Assembly (NCBI GenBank): GCA_023362775.1
Contig: JALMGJ010000025.1
Coordinates: 8,843,501 to 8,907,500 of the forward strand
Reading direction: 5' to 3'
DNA length: 64,000 bases
DNA from: Charina bottae
Lineage: Eukaryota > Chordata > Lepidosauria > Squamata > Charinaidae
The translations under genes and the position numbers were made by a program. Shown here piece by piece: positions 52,617 to 63,745 of the stretch (position 1 is its first letter; each line of letters starts with the position of its first letter). The notes beneath the pieces are model-generated. The model did not search any database. It saw only the letters and a list, made by a program, of their open reading frames with translations, and was not told the origin of the DNA.

Positions 52617-53396
52617 GGATCTCAAGATCTTCTTACTCATTTTCCTCTGTGGGAGCTAGGCTTTTCCTTGCTGTCATAGGCACAAACAATTTATCTAAGT
52701 GCATTTAGATAAATAACATATGCATTTTACAATCATTATCCCAGAAGAACCTGCCCTGCTTCAGATGATGAGCATTCCCTAAAAAAACCTTTATGCTCTA
52801 ACTTTTCAAAATTATATCACATTTGTTCCAGCTAGAAGGGGAGAGGGCATTGTCTGAATACTTTACCCAAAATATTAGCACACAATGCCCAGTGAAAGTA
52901 ACAGTGACAACATTTGAGAAATTTGAAGAACATCCCATTCTTATTCCTCCACTGAATAAAAAGTTACCAGAAAAGTCTCTTTAGAGTGTGGGAAAAATGC
53001 TACACCTATTAACAACCTTGCAATCATCAAATAACACTACCATATTAATAATCATTGTTTTATTTATGGTCAAGGATCAAAAAGAAAAGGAAGTCAAATA
53101 CAGTAAAATACCATAATTCAATGCAACAATAGCAACAACGACCACAAATTAAAGGAAGCTTCTTAAAAGACCATAAGGCCAGGTCCAAACCCACTGCTTC
53201 CTGATGGTGATTACAATTTTGAACAGAACTCAGCTCATTTCATAGAGATATGAATGGACTGATTCTCTAATAGACAATACACAACCTCATTTACAGGCCA
53301 GCCTAAGAATATCAGTCTTCCATTCAAGAATGAGTGGAACAGGGAAGAAGAGAGGATTTTTTGCTCATTATATTGCTAGTTTTTGGTCAGCAGGAT
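52617..53396. other. AT-rich intergenic, nothing recognised
   Basis: No feature was recognised before the L1-like insertion. Confidence 0.4.
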
Positions 53397-54129
53397 AAAA
53401 GCTGCAAAGGGACTTCCGGTGGAAAGATGGCAGACTGAACAGCTTTGCCCGCGAGCTCAGCAGGCAGATCTGGCAGCGTTGGTCTTTTGCGGGGGGGGGG
53501 GCAAAGGCGGGCTTTTCCTGATGCCCTAGAGGATTTTCATGGACAGAAAATATTCAGAAGTATCCCATTTGCACTCCTGAACTTCGCCTCATAGCCTGAG
53601 GATAGCCAACAGCATTAGCGCTAATCTGGTAAGGGACGACGGGAGTTGGGGACTCCATCATTTCTGGACCGTGCCGCAGCCTTAAAGGGACACTAGGTCG
53701 AGCCTTTCCCATTTCTAAATCACCTAGTTTATATATTTTTTAACTTTGTGTACCACAAGAGAGGCTTTTTACAACAAGAAGAGGCAAAATCTCTTGGTGC
53801 TTATCATTATTCCTGGATAAATTTTAAAACTTTTTTTTAATCTTTGGCTTGTTTCCTGTCTGGATATTAAGGAGGACTGAGAATGATTATCTCCCCATTA
53901 CTACTTTTGTATTTAATTTGAAGGATTTAACATTTTCCTACACGTTGAATCTGCCATTTTGAGTCTTCAGTTTTTCTGTTCACTTTCCTTGAGTGCCACA
54001 GTTGCTGGTCTGCATACTTTCCCTTTTGTCAATATCACTCAATAACTTTCAGCAGCCTTTCATTAACCCATTAGCTCTTATTTGTACTAGCTAAGTATCC
54101 AGGGGGTGCCATAATCTACTGCCTGAAAC

Positions 54130-54528
54130 ATGGACGACCTTAAAGAAATTTTCTCAGAGCTTCATTCTGAGCTTTGTTGTGATTTCAAACAGATTCTCCA
54201 TGATACCCATCAAGGTATTCTGCAAGATATTCAGGATATTGTAGAAAATATCAGCTCTAAAATGTGTCAACTGGCTGAGGATGTTCTGCTGGGAGAAGAA
54301 GAGTTTTATCAAGAGGGAGATATTTTTCCCGACAGTGAGAATGGATTCTCTGAAGAAATACCTGGCGACGAACATGCTTTGGTGACAAAGGAGTTACAGC
54401 TTGGCTTGCAAGATACTGACGAGGTTGTTTTTCTGAGGGATTGTTTTGAGAACAAAATGGCTCTGTTCTGTGGGAGGCTTACTGCTGAGAAATCTGACAT
54501 GTTAAGGGGGGGCAGTTGGGCTGTTTGA
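54130..54528 (+). CDS. L1 ORF1-like short protein (132 codons)
   Basis: The ATG at 54130 is the first long frame downstream of the L1-like 5' UTR. The protein starts MDDLKEIFSELHSELCCDFK and continues with a heptad-like helical region (HDTHQGILQDIQDIVENISS), as expected for the coiled coil of L1 ORF1. It then turns acidic (LLGEEEFYQEGD, FPDSENGFSEEIPGDEH) and ends after LRGGSWAV. The RNA-recognition and C-terminal domains of ORF1p (about 300 residues in full) are absent. I cannot exclude that this is a lineage-specific ORF instead. Confidence 0.42.
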   Translation: MDDLKEIFSELHSELCCDFKQILHDTHQGILQDIQDIVENISSKMCQLAEDVLLGEEEFYQEGDIFPDSENGFSEEIPGDEHALVTKELQLGLQDTDEVVFLRDCFENKMALFCGRLTAEKSDMLRGGSWAV

Positions 54529-54846
54529 TTTCTTTATGAAAAATGCCTTATGTGTAATATGGAGACAAGTAAATGTTCTAGTTTATTTTGAGGTTTGATA
54601 TTAAGGCTTATATGATTTCACTTTCCTTTAACAATTTGATTGGATTTTTTAAAGGTTTGTTTGATTTATAAGATTTATAAGGTATAATAAGAATTGGTTT
54701 TTTAGGTTTAAATAGGGTTAAGGTTGTTGTAGTATTATTTATTATGAAAGTTTTTATAATATGATTTTTGTTATAGTGAACAGAAATATATAGAATAGTG
54801 ATAGGAAGGAAATAATTAAATAAATGTTTTTTGGAGGGAGAGGGAA

Positions 54847-54848
<2 letters not shown>

Positions 54849-54894
<46 letters not shown>
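54849..54894. repeat. (TA)n microsatellite
   Basis: About 23 uninterrupted TA units inside the L1-like element. Confidence 0.95.
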
Positions 54895-54897
<3 letters not shown>

Positions 54898-55199
54898 CTC
54901 CATAAGGGGAAAGAGTATTTGCATTAGTGATTTGTATATGTGCTAATGGAAGGATTTATAGAAATAATGTGATCTTGGTTTGATATAGAGTAAGGGTTTG
55001 AATATGGAAATTGCTGAATATTGTTGTTGTTGAAAGTCAGAAGTCACCTTATGTAATCTTCAAAATTCTTTTTTCTTGCATTTTGCACTCTTTTTAGTTT
55101 TTTTTAGTTTTTCTTTTTTTCTTTTTTTGTAGTTTTTATCTTTTTTTTCAAACTTAATAAAATTCTTTTTTTAAAAAAGGAAAAAAACTGCAAAGAGAC

Positions 55200-56543
55200 A
55201 CTTGGACTTCCGGGAGTTCACACAATTTATCTTCTAGCTGGACTGAGTACCAAAACTTAACAGAACTAATAGAAATATATTGTCAAGCCCCACACAGCTG
55301 GACAAAATCAAATAAGCAAGATTTCAGTAAGGTATTTTTAATGTTCATCAGGGTTAATTACAGAATCCTGGAACTGGAAGAGGAATTTCCTCCTTTCTAC
55401 TGAGTTAATTAAGGTGGAGTGTCTTTGAATGATCTGAAATGTTTCTTCCTGGATTTCTCTCCACCTGGGCTAACTTGCCATTTATGAGATAAGCTGTCAA
55501 TTGACTCACCCATTATCTTTTGATTGTTTATGTCTGCTCTCTCCTCTATTCCTTTCCTAGCCTCTTCACAATCTCCTAGATATCAAAAGTTTAACTATTT
55601 TTGTGCTACCCAAAAGCCATGCCCAATAATACAGTATTTCTTTCCGTTATAATTTCTATAATCATGTAGTGGCATATCTTGATAAACAGCCTTGCATAAG
55701 ATGGTATGTTATGTTGTGAATCATTAAATATTTCTAATGCTACTATGGTAGAGCTGACACTGGCTTATGAACCGAGATTGGTCTGTGGGATATGTTGGCT
55801 GTTTACATGCTTCTTGCATGGAATTTTCAGCCCATTAGGAATGAAATTGTCTGTAGCATTTGACATTGTTGATTTTATAGCTGTATTTGTGAACGGAACA
55901 AGGCTGGGGACTACTGCTCCTCGATGAATTTGGTGGTTATATTCCATCATGGGTGCAATACAGTAAGCTTTTGAACAGCAACTATGTTCTCTTTTGTTAA
56001 CTGACTGTATCAGGGACAAGCTGAGAGTTCTAGTCTTAAAGAAATGCACATCAATCATATAAAGTCTAGGAGAGAACCCTATGCAGTTAGATGTGAATGT
56101 ACTTCTAATTTTTTTGTTTCTAAAGTTCTTGATTTTAAACACAAATTGCACTTTAGCTGGAAGCTTGTAATTAATATTCTGACAACCCCCTCTTTTTAAA
56201 AAGGTTGTAGCTAACAAAGATCTGGTGATTATTCATTTATATCAAGAAGTGCCAGTTCTCTTTTAAAATGTGCAGGCTTTGCAAGTTTAAAGATGATAAG
56301 TGAGCCTCTAAAATATAATTTTTAAAGGTAGTGGTTCCCTCCCCCACCTTTGAAATATAATTACTGTAATCCTTCTGCTACAGATAATCAAACATCCTGC
56401 CTCTGGCAACTTTTGATAGGGCCTATCAACTTCTAATGGTCAAATTTATTTTTTTGAGAAATAGCAAGCAAAAGAATGCATTGTGCATGAAACTAAACTA
56501 TTAAAAACAAAATACATATATTAAATGGAATCTAGGAAGAACT
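55200..56543. other. AT-rich intergenic, nothing recognised
   Basis: A 150-codon minus-strand frame near 55765-56217 has no recognisable domain and no start context of note. Nothing else was recognised. Confidence 0.4.
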
Positions 56544-56556
56544 TAGAATTGTGATT

Positions 56557-56897
56557 TTAAAAAAGGTAAAGGTTCCCCCCGCATATTTGTGCAGTTGTGT
56601 CCGACTCTAGGGGCCGGTGCTCATCTCCGTTTCTTAGCCGAAGAGCCAGCGCTGTCCGAAGACGCTTCCATGGTCATGTGGCCGGCATGACATACGTGGA
56701 ACGCTGTTACCTACCCACCGAAGTGGTACCTATTCATCTACTTGCATTTGCATGCTTTTGAATTGCTAGGTTGGCAAGAGCTGGGGTGAGTGCGGGAGCT
56801 CACTCCATCACGCGGGGCTAGGGTCTCAAACCTACGAACTTGTGATCTTCCGATCAACAAGCCTGGCGTATTACCCACTGAGCCACCATGCCCCTTG
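56557..56897 (-). mobile_element. Complete Sauria-type SINE (341 bp)
   Basis: A perfect 13-bp TSD, TAGAATTGTGATT (56544-56556 and 56898-56910), flanks it. On the minus strand: A box TGGCTCAGTGG, a degraded B box (GGTTTGAGACC), the body, and a 3' end with AGAGTCGGACACAACTGC that matches the BovB 3' end, as expected for a SINE moved by BovB. Confidence 0.93.
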
Positions 56898-56910
56898 TAG
56901 AATTGTGATT

Positions 56911-58273
56911 ACCTTACCAGAATTAAAATGTAATTGAGAGAAGGTACACTATAGTAGCATGATTGTTGAAGTCAGAAATGGTAAATTGTCATCATTCATA
57001 AATAATACTTTAAAGGTGAACTCTTTGGGGAAGTCTAGATAATTGGTAACAACATAGCATACAATAATTCTGATAAGGATACATTTGAAGGTTGTATAAC
57101 AAAACCTTGTGCACAGTGGAAAAGTTGTGCAAAATTAGGCTACATTTTCTTCAAGGCTTATTCAAAGCATCACTGGGAAGGTAAATTATGCTGTGTTAAC
57201 AAAATTGATGCCCAGGAGAAATGCAATTTAAGAAGAACATAAAAAGATCTCTATGGGGTCAGGCCACAGACCCATCTAGTCCCGCATTCTGTGTCACACA
57301 TTGGCCAATTGGATACATTTGGGAAGTTCGCAAGCCTGGATTGGGGAACAACAGCCCCTTCCACTGTCGCTTCCCAGTAATGAATATTTAAGGCACACTG
57401 CCTATTACTGAAGAGGTAGCAAATAGCCATATATATATTGATAGCCAAGGACAGTCTGATGCTCCATGAACTTGGCCAGTTTCCATTTAAAATCATCCCA
57501 ATTTCCTGCCCCCTGCAAAAGAGGAATAAAATTTTATTTGTATATGCTAACTAAGCCCTTTCCTCCTTCCTTCTACAGGTCCAATTACTGTAACATTTCC
57601 TCATAGGAGAGCTGCTGCAGCTCATTATCTTTTCAAGACCTTTTTCTTCTTTTCTAGCTCTATAATATCTTTCTTAAGGTGTGATGATCTGAATTCCAGG
57701 TTGGGGTTAGAGTCAGGTCTCACTAGATTTGTATAAGGACACTATTACAGTATATATCCCTACATTTCATAATGTTGCCTACCTCACCAGGAAGAGTATA
57801 ATGGATGTGATTATGAAAATTAAGATGATGGTGAAATGTAATACCATCTGAAATTTCAACTTGCTGGAAAAACAAGCCCTGAACGTGGAGCATGAGAAAA
57901 TAGCCTGGGTAAAAGTTGATAGCTCTTATAGACTATCTTCCAAAAAAGTGATAGTTATGTCAATCTCAGACTTCCTCTTTCTCCACAGATCTTGAGGGAT
58001 GATGGAGTACATAATCTAGTGTATTAAGTACAATCTTGAAAAGCAAACCACAGAATTGTTACTCTAAAGTAGGTAGCACTTGCATGACTACGTAGAACTG
58101 ACACAACTTTACTAAAGAAAATGCATACATTAAGGGGAAGGGAATGGCCAAGTTATCCTCCTTTTGGGAAGTTTCAAGCATTAGCTCTGTACAAACAATA
58201 TTTCATATATACGTAGTTGCAGGAATGATAGGGTTTTCCCCATAATTTGTTCCTCTAATCCAAAACCAAAAGA
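56911..58273. other. AT-rich intergenic, nothing recognised
   Basis: No feature was recognised up to the (TTTA)n tail of the L2. Confidence 0.4.
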
Positions 58274-58279
58274 GTTTGT

Positions 58280-58338
<59 letters not shown>

Positions 58339-58529
58339 TTATTTATATTTATATTACTGCCCATATCCCCCAAAAGGGGGACTCTGGACAGTTTACAGTA
58401 AAATAAACAATTAAAACCATAAAAAGATAAAATTACAATCAACGAACACTGTAAATAAATAAATATAAAATCCAATGACGATGAGATCTTATTTAGTAGG
58501 GAGGGCTCTACGGCGCAAGCCACCCCCAG

Positions 58530-60361
58530 GAGGAACTGTTACCTCCCCCCCATCCCAAGCAAGGCAACATCCCAAGCAAGGCAGCAGAGCCAGGCCTTCA
58601 GACTCTTCCGGAAGGCTGGGAGTGAAGGGGCCAACCTCACCTCCAGGGGCAGAGTATTCCAAAGGGTTGGCGCTACTGCAGAGAAGGCCTGCCTCCTGGA
58701 CCCCACCGAATGAAATTCCCTTGTCAACGGGGTCCGTAGCATGCCCTCTCTGCATGATCAGGTGGGGTGGGTCGATGTTATGGGGATGAGACAGTCCCTC
58801 AGTTAACCTGGTCCTATGCCATGTGGGGTTTTAAAGGTGATAACCAACACTTTGAATTGGACCAGTACCCAGTGCAGCTCGCGCAGCAGTGGTGTTATAT
58901 GTGCAGATCCTAAGGCACCAGTAACTGCTTGCGCAGCTGCATTCTGGACCAGCTGAAGCTTCTAGATACTCTTCAAGGGTAGCCCCATGTAGAGCGCATT
59001 GCAATAGTCTATATCAGAGCTTTCCAAACTGTGTGTCGCGACACAAAAGTGTGTTGCCACACACAATCAGCTGTGTCACCACACAACCCGGAAGTGGCAG
59101 CGGGGGCGTGCACGGCGGCGGTGGCACCAGCACGCCATCGGTGCTTCCGTGTTTTAGCGGAGGCTGCCACCACCATGCACGCCCCTGCCCGCGCCGGGTT
59201 TTCCCGCGGCGACACATGAAAATCCGAAGGCGCTGCAGCTGCGGCGGAGCGCAAAGACCGAAAGCGGCAGCAGCACTTTCGGGTTTTTGCACGCTGCCGC
59301 GGTGGCACTTCCGGGTTTTCCCGCGGCGACACAACAAGGGCGGTTGGTGTGTCGCCACGGGAAAACTTTGGAAAGCCCTGGTCTATATGGTTGATGACCA
59401 GGGCATGAATGACTGTTCGGAGGGCATCTCGATCCAGGAACGGGCGTAACTGGTGCACAACCTGAAGTTGCGCAAAGGCCCTTCTGTCCATGACTACCAC
59501 CTGCTCTTTGAGCAGGAGTCGTGAGACCAGAAGTACCCCCAAGTTCTGCACAGGGTCCGAATGGGGCAGTGCCACCCCATCCAGGACCAAGGATGATAAT
59601 TTCCTAGATACAGAGAGGCCATCAATCCACAGCCACTCCATCTTACCAGGTTTCAGCTGAAGCCTGTTGTTCCCCATTCAGGCCCCCACAGCACCCAGGT
59701 ACTGAGATATGGCAGCCACTGCATCACTTACCTCACCTGGGATGGAGATATACAACTGAGTATCATCAGCGTATTGATGATACCTCATCCCATGGTGACA
59801 GATGATCTCACCCAGTGGTTTCATGTAGATATTAAATAGAAGAGGAGAGAGAACCGAACACTGCGGCACCCCACACAAGAGGGGTCGAGGGTCAGATCTC
59901 TCATCCCCTATCACCACCAAGTGGGAATGGTCCTGCAGGAAGGAGGTGAACCAACGCAGGACCACGCCGCCCACCCCGAACTCCCTGAGTCGCCCCAAAA
60001 GGATACCATGGTCGATGGTATCAAAAGCCGCTGAGAGGTCCAAAAGAGCCAGGATGGCTGCACTCCCTCCATCCCGCTCTCGCCAGAGATCATCCATAAG
60101 TGTAACCAATGCAGTCTCTGTCCCGTATCCTGGCCTGAAACCTGACTGAAAGGGGTCTAGATAATCTGTTTCATCCAGAATCCTCTGGAGTTGCAATGCC
60201 ACCACTTTCTCAACCACCTTTCCCAAAAAGGGAAGGTGGGAGACAGGACAAAAACTGTCCAACACAGTAGGGTCCAGGGATGGTTTCTTGAGGAGAGGGT
60301 GTACCAGCGCGTCCTTAAAGGCATCCAGAAACACCCCCTCACTCAAGGATGTATTAACCAT
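58530..60361 (-). pseudogene. L2 reverse transcriptase and C-terminal domain, broken
   Basis: The RT would copy L2 RNA at the target. The minus strand from 60361 reads HPLLKKPSLDPTVLDSFCPV, FQSGFRPGYGTETALVTLMD, LLDLSAAFDTIDHGILLGRL, GVPQCSVLSPLLFNIYMKPL and the catalytic YHQYADDTQLYIS. The usual GVPQGS is GVPQCS here. A nonsense codon (TGA for an expected TGG, about 59676-59678) follows QYLGAVGA. The frame then resumes as MGNNRLQLKPGKMEWLWIDG and runs to DRDALRTVIHALVINHID, where the hAT at 59015-59380 interrupts. Coding sequence resumes beyond it with LTREFHSVGSRRQAFSAVAP, LWNTLPLEV and FRKSLKAWL. Confidence 0.9.
59015..59380. mobile_element. Non-autonomous hAT, copy E (366 bp), nested in L2
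   Basis: CAGAGCTTTCCAAACTGTGT left end, CTTTGGAAAGCCCTG right end, perfect TSD GTCTATAT (59007-59014 and 59381-59388). Interior words ACTTCCGGGTTTTCCCGCGG and CGGCGACACA are shared with copy A, while the CACGGCGGCGG word is shared with C and D. Confidence 0.94.
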
Positions 60362-60499
60362 CGCCTGGACCTAGCCAAATGTCATCTCCTGGGCTGTACT
60401 TACCAGCCAGGAAGGGCATGGGTCTAGATGGCATGTGGTGGCATTTACAATCCGGAAGATCCTGTCCACTTCCTCAGGTCCAAAAGGGTCAAACCGTTC

Positions 60500-61601
60500 T
60501 CAGATAACAAGGTAAGTACACTCCATCAGCATCTCCCCAGACTGTGCTTCATGCTGAGAGTCCAACTTGGAATGGATCTGAGCGATTTTATCCTGCAGAT
60601 GCTCAAAGAACTCTTTGGTACAGCCCTGTAAGTGGGTCACTGAATCTACTTGACCCAGAAGAGATCGAGAAATCTTAAACAGGGCCGTCAGGCGGCATTC
60701 TGCGGATGCAATAAGAGTGGAGAAATATTCATGTTTCACCACTCTTACCAGCACAAGGTAGGCCTTAATAGTGGCTCTAGCTTTTGTTCAGTCAGATTCA
60801 GTCTTCGTCTTCCTCCAGCGATGCTCCAGACGTCTCTTAACCCTCTTCAAAACCCCCAACTCCTCCATGAACCACGGGGAGTCAGGTTGAATGGGGCAGG
60901 AGAGGTCGCACAGGCACGATCCATTCCAAGGCCCTGGCCACTTCCCTATTCCAGGCTGTGGCCAGGACTTCTGCTGGACCATGCATCAGTTCATCAGGTA
61001 TAACCCCCAGCTCCTTCTGAAACCTCATCGGGTCCATAAGTCGCCGGGGGCGGACCAATCAAATAGATCCTACCTCCCTGTGAAGTGGGGTGGTGTAAGA
61101 GAATCTCAGGGCCACAAGGGCATGGTCTGACCATTACAATGGAGACAGATCTAGCTCTCCCCTCAGATCACATTGCCACTGCTCCGACAAGAAAACTAAG
61201 TCCGGAGTGAGGCCACTGTCTCGAGTTGGGTCCCGAATAATCTGAAACAGGCCCATGGCCGCCATGGTGGTCATGAACTCCTGAGCCGTCACCGAGGCCC
61301 ACCTCATGGATGGCAGATTGAAGTCCCTCAGAACCATAAGCCTGAGGAACTCCACCGCCAACCCTGAGATGGCTTCCAGAAACTCAGGCAGGGAGGTTGC
61401 TATGCAGCAGGGAGGCTGGTACAGTAGCAATGACCCCAACTGTTCGCGGGAACCCAACTTGAAAAACAAGGTCTCACATCCTGCCACTTGTGGAGCAGGG
61501 CCCCTGAAGGCCACTAGAGATTCTCTGATGACAACCACCACCCCACCACCCCTGCCCTGAGGTCTCGGCTGGTGCCATACTCGAAACCCAGCCGGGCACA
61601 T
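60500..61601 (-). pseudogene. L2 endonuclease and linker region, broken
   Basis: On the minus strand the endonuclease part reads GFRVWHQPRPQGRGGGVVVV, IRESLVAF, CETLFFKLG, LLLYQPPCC, LRLMVLRDFNLPSMRWA (the usual GDFN is RDFN) and RDPTRDSGLTPDLVF. The linker reads PWFMEELGVLKRVKRRLEHR, FFEHLQDKIAQIHSKLDSQ and KHEYFSTLIASA. These are typical of the L2/CR1 group. Frames change between the pieces, so no continuous protein can be made. Confidence 0.82.
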
Positions 61602-62470
61602 CTCCGAAAGAAGGACACCTCCTTCTGGGCCTAGCCAGGTTTCGGTAATGCATGCCAGGTCTGCCCCCCCTCCATGATCAAATCACCAATGAGGGGGGCC
61701 TTGCTGTTAACTGACCTGGCGTTACATAGCAGCAGCCCTATGATCAGGGCCCCCATGAGTCTGCTGACCAGGACCTGGGTCTGAGCACACAGGGCCAGAT
61801 CATGCCACTGGTGATAAACACTGGGGGCGTCTTCCCCATATATGGCCCACCCTCTGGCTCCCCTCATAACATCCCTGACCCATCACCACCTCAATCACCT
61901 GCTCCGCCCTACAACCCCCAGAGTCTCTGTTTCCATTAGCCCCCAGTCCACTCCCAACTGTTCTTGGGAACCCAGCTTGAAAAACAGGGTCTCACAGCCA
62001 GCTACTTGAGAAGCAGCACCCCTGAAGGCCACTAGAGACTCTTGGATGACAACTGCCATCCCTCCTCCCCTGCCCGGGTGTCTCAGCTGGTGCCACACCT
62101 GAAACCCGGCTGGGCACATTTCTGATAGGGCTACACCCCCCTGGGCCCAGCCAGGTCTCGGTGACACATGCCAGGTCTGCCTCCTCCTCAGTGATCAAAT
62201 CACATATGAGGGGGGCCTTGTTGTTCACTGACCTGGTGTTTAGAAGCAGCAGCTGGAAAACAGGGTCCTCAAGGATCTGCTGTCCAGGGCCTGGGTTTGA
62301 ACTCTGAGGGCCAGAACATGCCACCAGTAATAAACACCAGGGGTGTCTTCCCTGAAGATGGCCTGCCCTCTGGTTCCCATCATAGCATCCCCAGCCTGTC
62401 ACCACATTGATTAAATTACCCATCCCATGGCCCCCAGAGTTTCCTGGCCCAGTTGCCTCTACTCCCAGAC
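61441..62470 (-). repeat. Tandem duplication, period 518 bp, in the L2 5' region
   Basis: TGTTCGCGGGAACCC at 61441 recurs as TGTTCTTGGGAACCC at 61959. The two copies then agree over about 500 bp at roughly 80-85% by eye, including CTGAAGGCCACTAGAGA, CGAAACCCAGC/TGAAACCCGGC, CATGCCAGGTCTGCC and GATCAAATCAC. Both contain the same endonuclease N-terminal coding words (GFRVWHQ / GFQVWHQ). The divergence means the duplication is old or comes from two different L2 copies. Confidence 0.85.
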
Positions 62471-63745
62471 CTCTGGAAATCCTGGGCTTAAACAAGGGCC
62501 CCCTCCCCCACACATACATCCTCTCACACTCAGTCACCCTTGGGTGATGGCAGGGCCCCCCAGTGCACCAGCTCCTGCTCTCAGCACTGGTAGGTTCCAA
62601 CCCCCTCACATGCTCACTGTACCCCCCTCAACTTCTCTCACTAGTTGCAGGGGGCACCCTAACTACTTCTACCTACCCTGTCACTCACTCAGGGATAGGT
62701 ACACTTGCACAAAACCATACAGTCCTGGACCCCCCTCCATGTCTCTCACCCCCAGAGGGGAGTACCACACTCACACCAAGGGACCCCCCAAACCCTCTGC
62801 TGCCCTAAATAGACCTGGGGGTGGCCAGTCCTCCACTCCATCCACTGAGCCCTTACGATATCAAAGTCCATTGGGGTGTTGGCCCAACCATTCCACCACC
62901 TGGGTCCCATGCACTATCCAGCCAGCCCCCCTACACCACCAGAGTCTGTCGCACCACCAGGTCTCACTCCACAGCACTGGGGATTGACATGACATCAAGG
63001 CCGGCTCTCCACATGGGGGCTCAGCATCAGTCCCCAGCCCAGACAACCCCAAAAGGCACCACCATCCACTAAGGCCCATAGGAGATCCACAGGAGTCTAC
63101 CGCCACCACAAGGCCTGCGGCACTCTGTCGCTTTGCTGTTCCAGTTCGGGAGTCTGCCCGTAGAGCCTGTCATGCTCCGCCACCTCACTGGAGCCATCAA
63201 GGTCTATCAAGCCCCCCCCCCAAAGACTGCCAGAGTTCTCTCAAGGCGGTAGGAATCTGCTGTGCTCAGTGCTGCCACAAGGCTGCTGCACTCCGCCATT
63301 CCAGCTGGGAGGCTCCAGCTGGGAGGCTCCACCTGCGAGGCCCATCGTACTCTGCCCGCAAGGCCCATCGCACTCCACTGCCTCTCTGAGGCCACCCAGT
63401 CCTTCAGGCCACTGGGTCCATTGGGTTTACAGGGGTCCGGGTCCACCAGGATCTACCAGGGTCTGCCGAAATCTCCAGGAGGTCTGCACAAATTTACACA
63501 GGTTCGCCGTTGTCGCCAGGTCTATCACGTTCTGCCGCGTTCTGCATTCCGCCGCTCCACCCGGGGGGGTTCCACTCATCTCTCCAGCACTAGCATAGGT
63601 TCCAAAACCTGGGAAACCAGCCACAGTCTCCCTGAAACCCCAACTGGTAAAACAGGATAAAACAGGAGGTTGGGGATCAGGGGTTCATGGAGACTAGGAT
63701 CCCAGAGCAGTGATTATCGTCTCCTTTTGGTCACCATCTTGGATT
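62471..63745 (-). other. C-rich (G-rich on minus) 5' region of the L2
   Basis: No coding motif was recognised. The plus strand is CCC/CAC-rich and gives many proline-rich frames. Near 63728-63745 the minus strand has AATCCAAGATGGTGACC, a YY1-type AAGATGG site at the likely transcription start. Short CCACC/GGGAGGCTCCA(C/G)CTG words repeat near 63305-63335. Confidence 0.5.

Larger units (their letters stand above)
53414..55182 (+). mobile_element. Internally deleted L1 with both ends (about 1.77 kb)
   Basis: The 5' end (TTCCGGTGGAAAGATGGC) is an L1-type start with an AAGATGG word. A 5' UTR of about 700 bp and an ORF1-like frame follow, then AT-rich sequence and a 3' end AACTTAATAAAATTC with an A-rich tail. 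Flanks AAAAGCTGCAAAGGGAC (53397-53413) and AAAAACTGCAAAGAGAC (55183-55199) agree at 15 of 17 bases and are a likely TSD. A full L1 would be about 6 kb, so most of ORF1 and all of ORF2 are missing while both ends remain. Confidence 0.65.
58274..63745 (-). mobile_element. Long, decayed L2 LINE (about 5.1 kb without its insertion)
   Basis: In minus-strand order: a G-rich 5' region starting near 63745, a duplicated endonuclease N-terminal region, endonuclease, reverse transcriptase, C-terminal domain, the GGGGGATATGGGCAGTAATA-type 3' UTR end, and a (AAAT)n tail at 58274-58346. Copy E of the small hAT is inserted at 59015-59380, splitting the C-terminal coding region. Several stops and frameshifts make it inactive. 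The 5' border is approximate. Confidence 0.85.

Noticed and set aside
62427..63660. Proline-rich plus-strand frames of up to 186 codons
   Set aside because: They lie opposite the G-rich 5' region of the L2 and show no motif.
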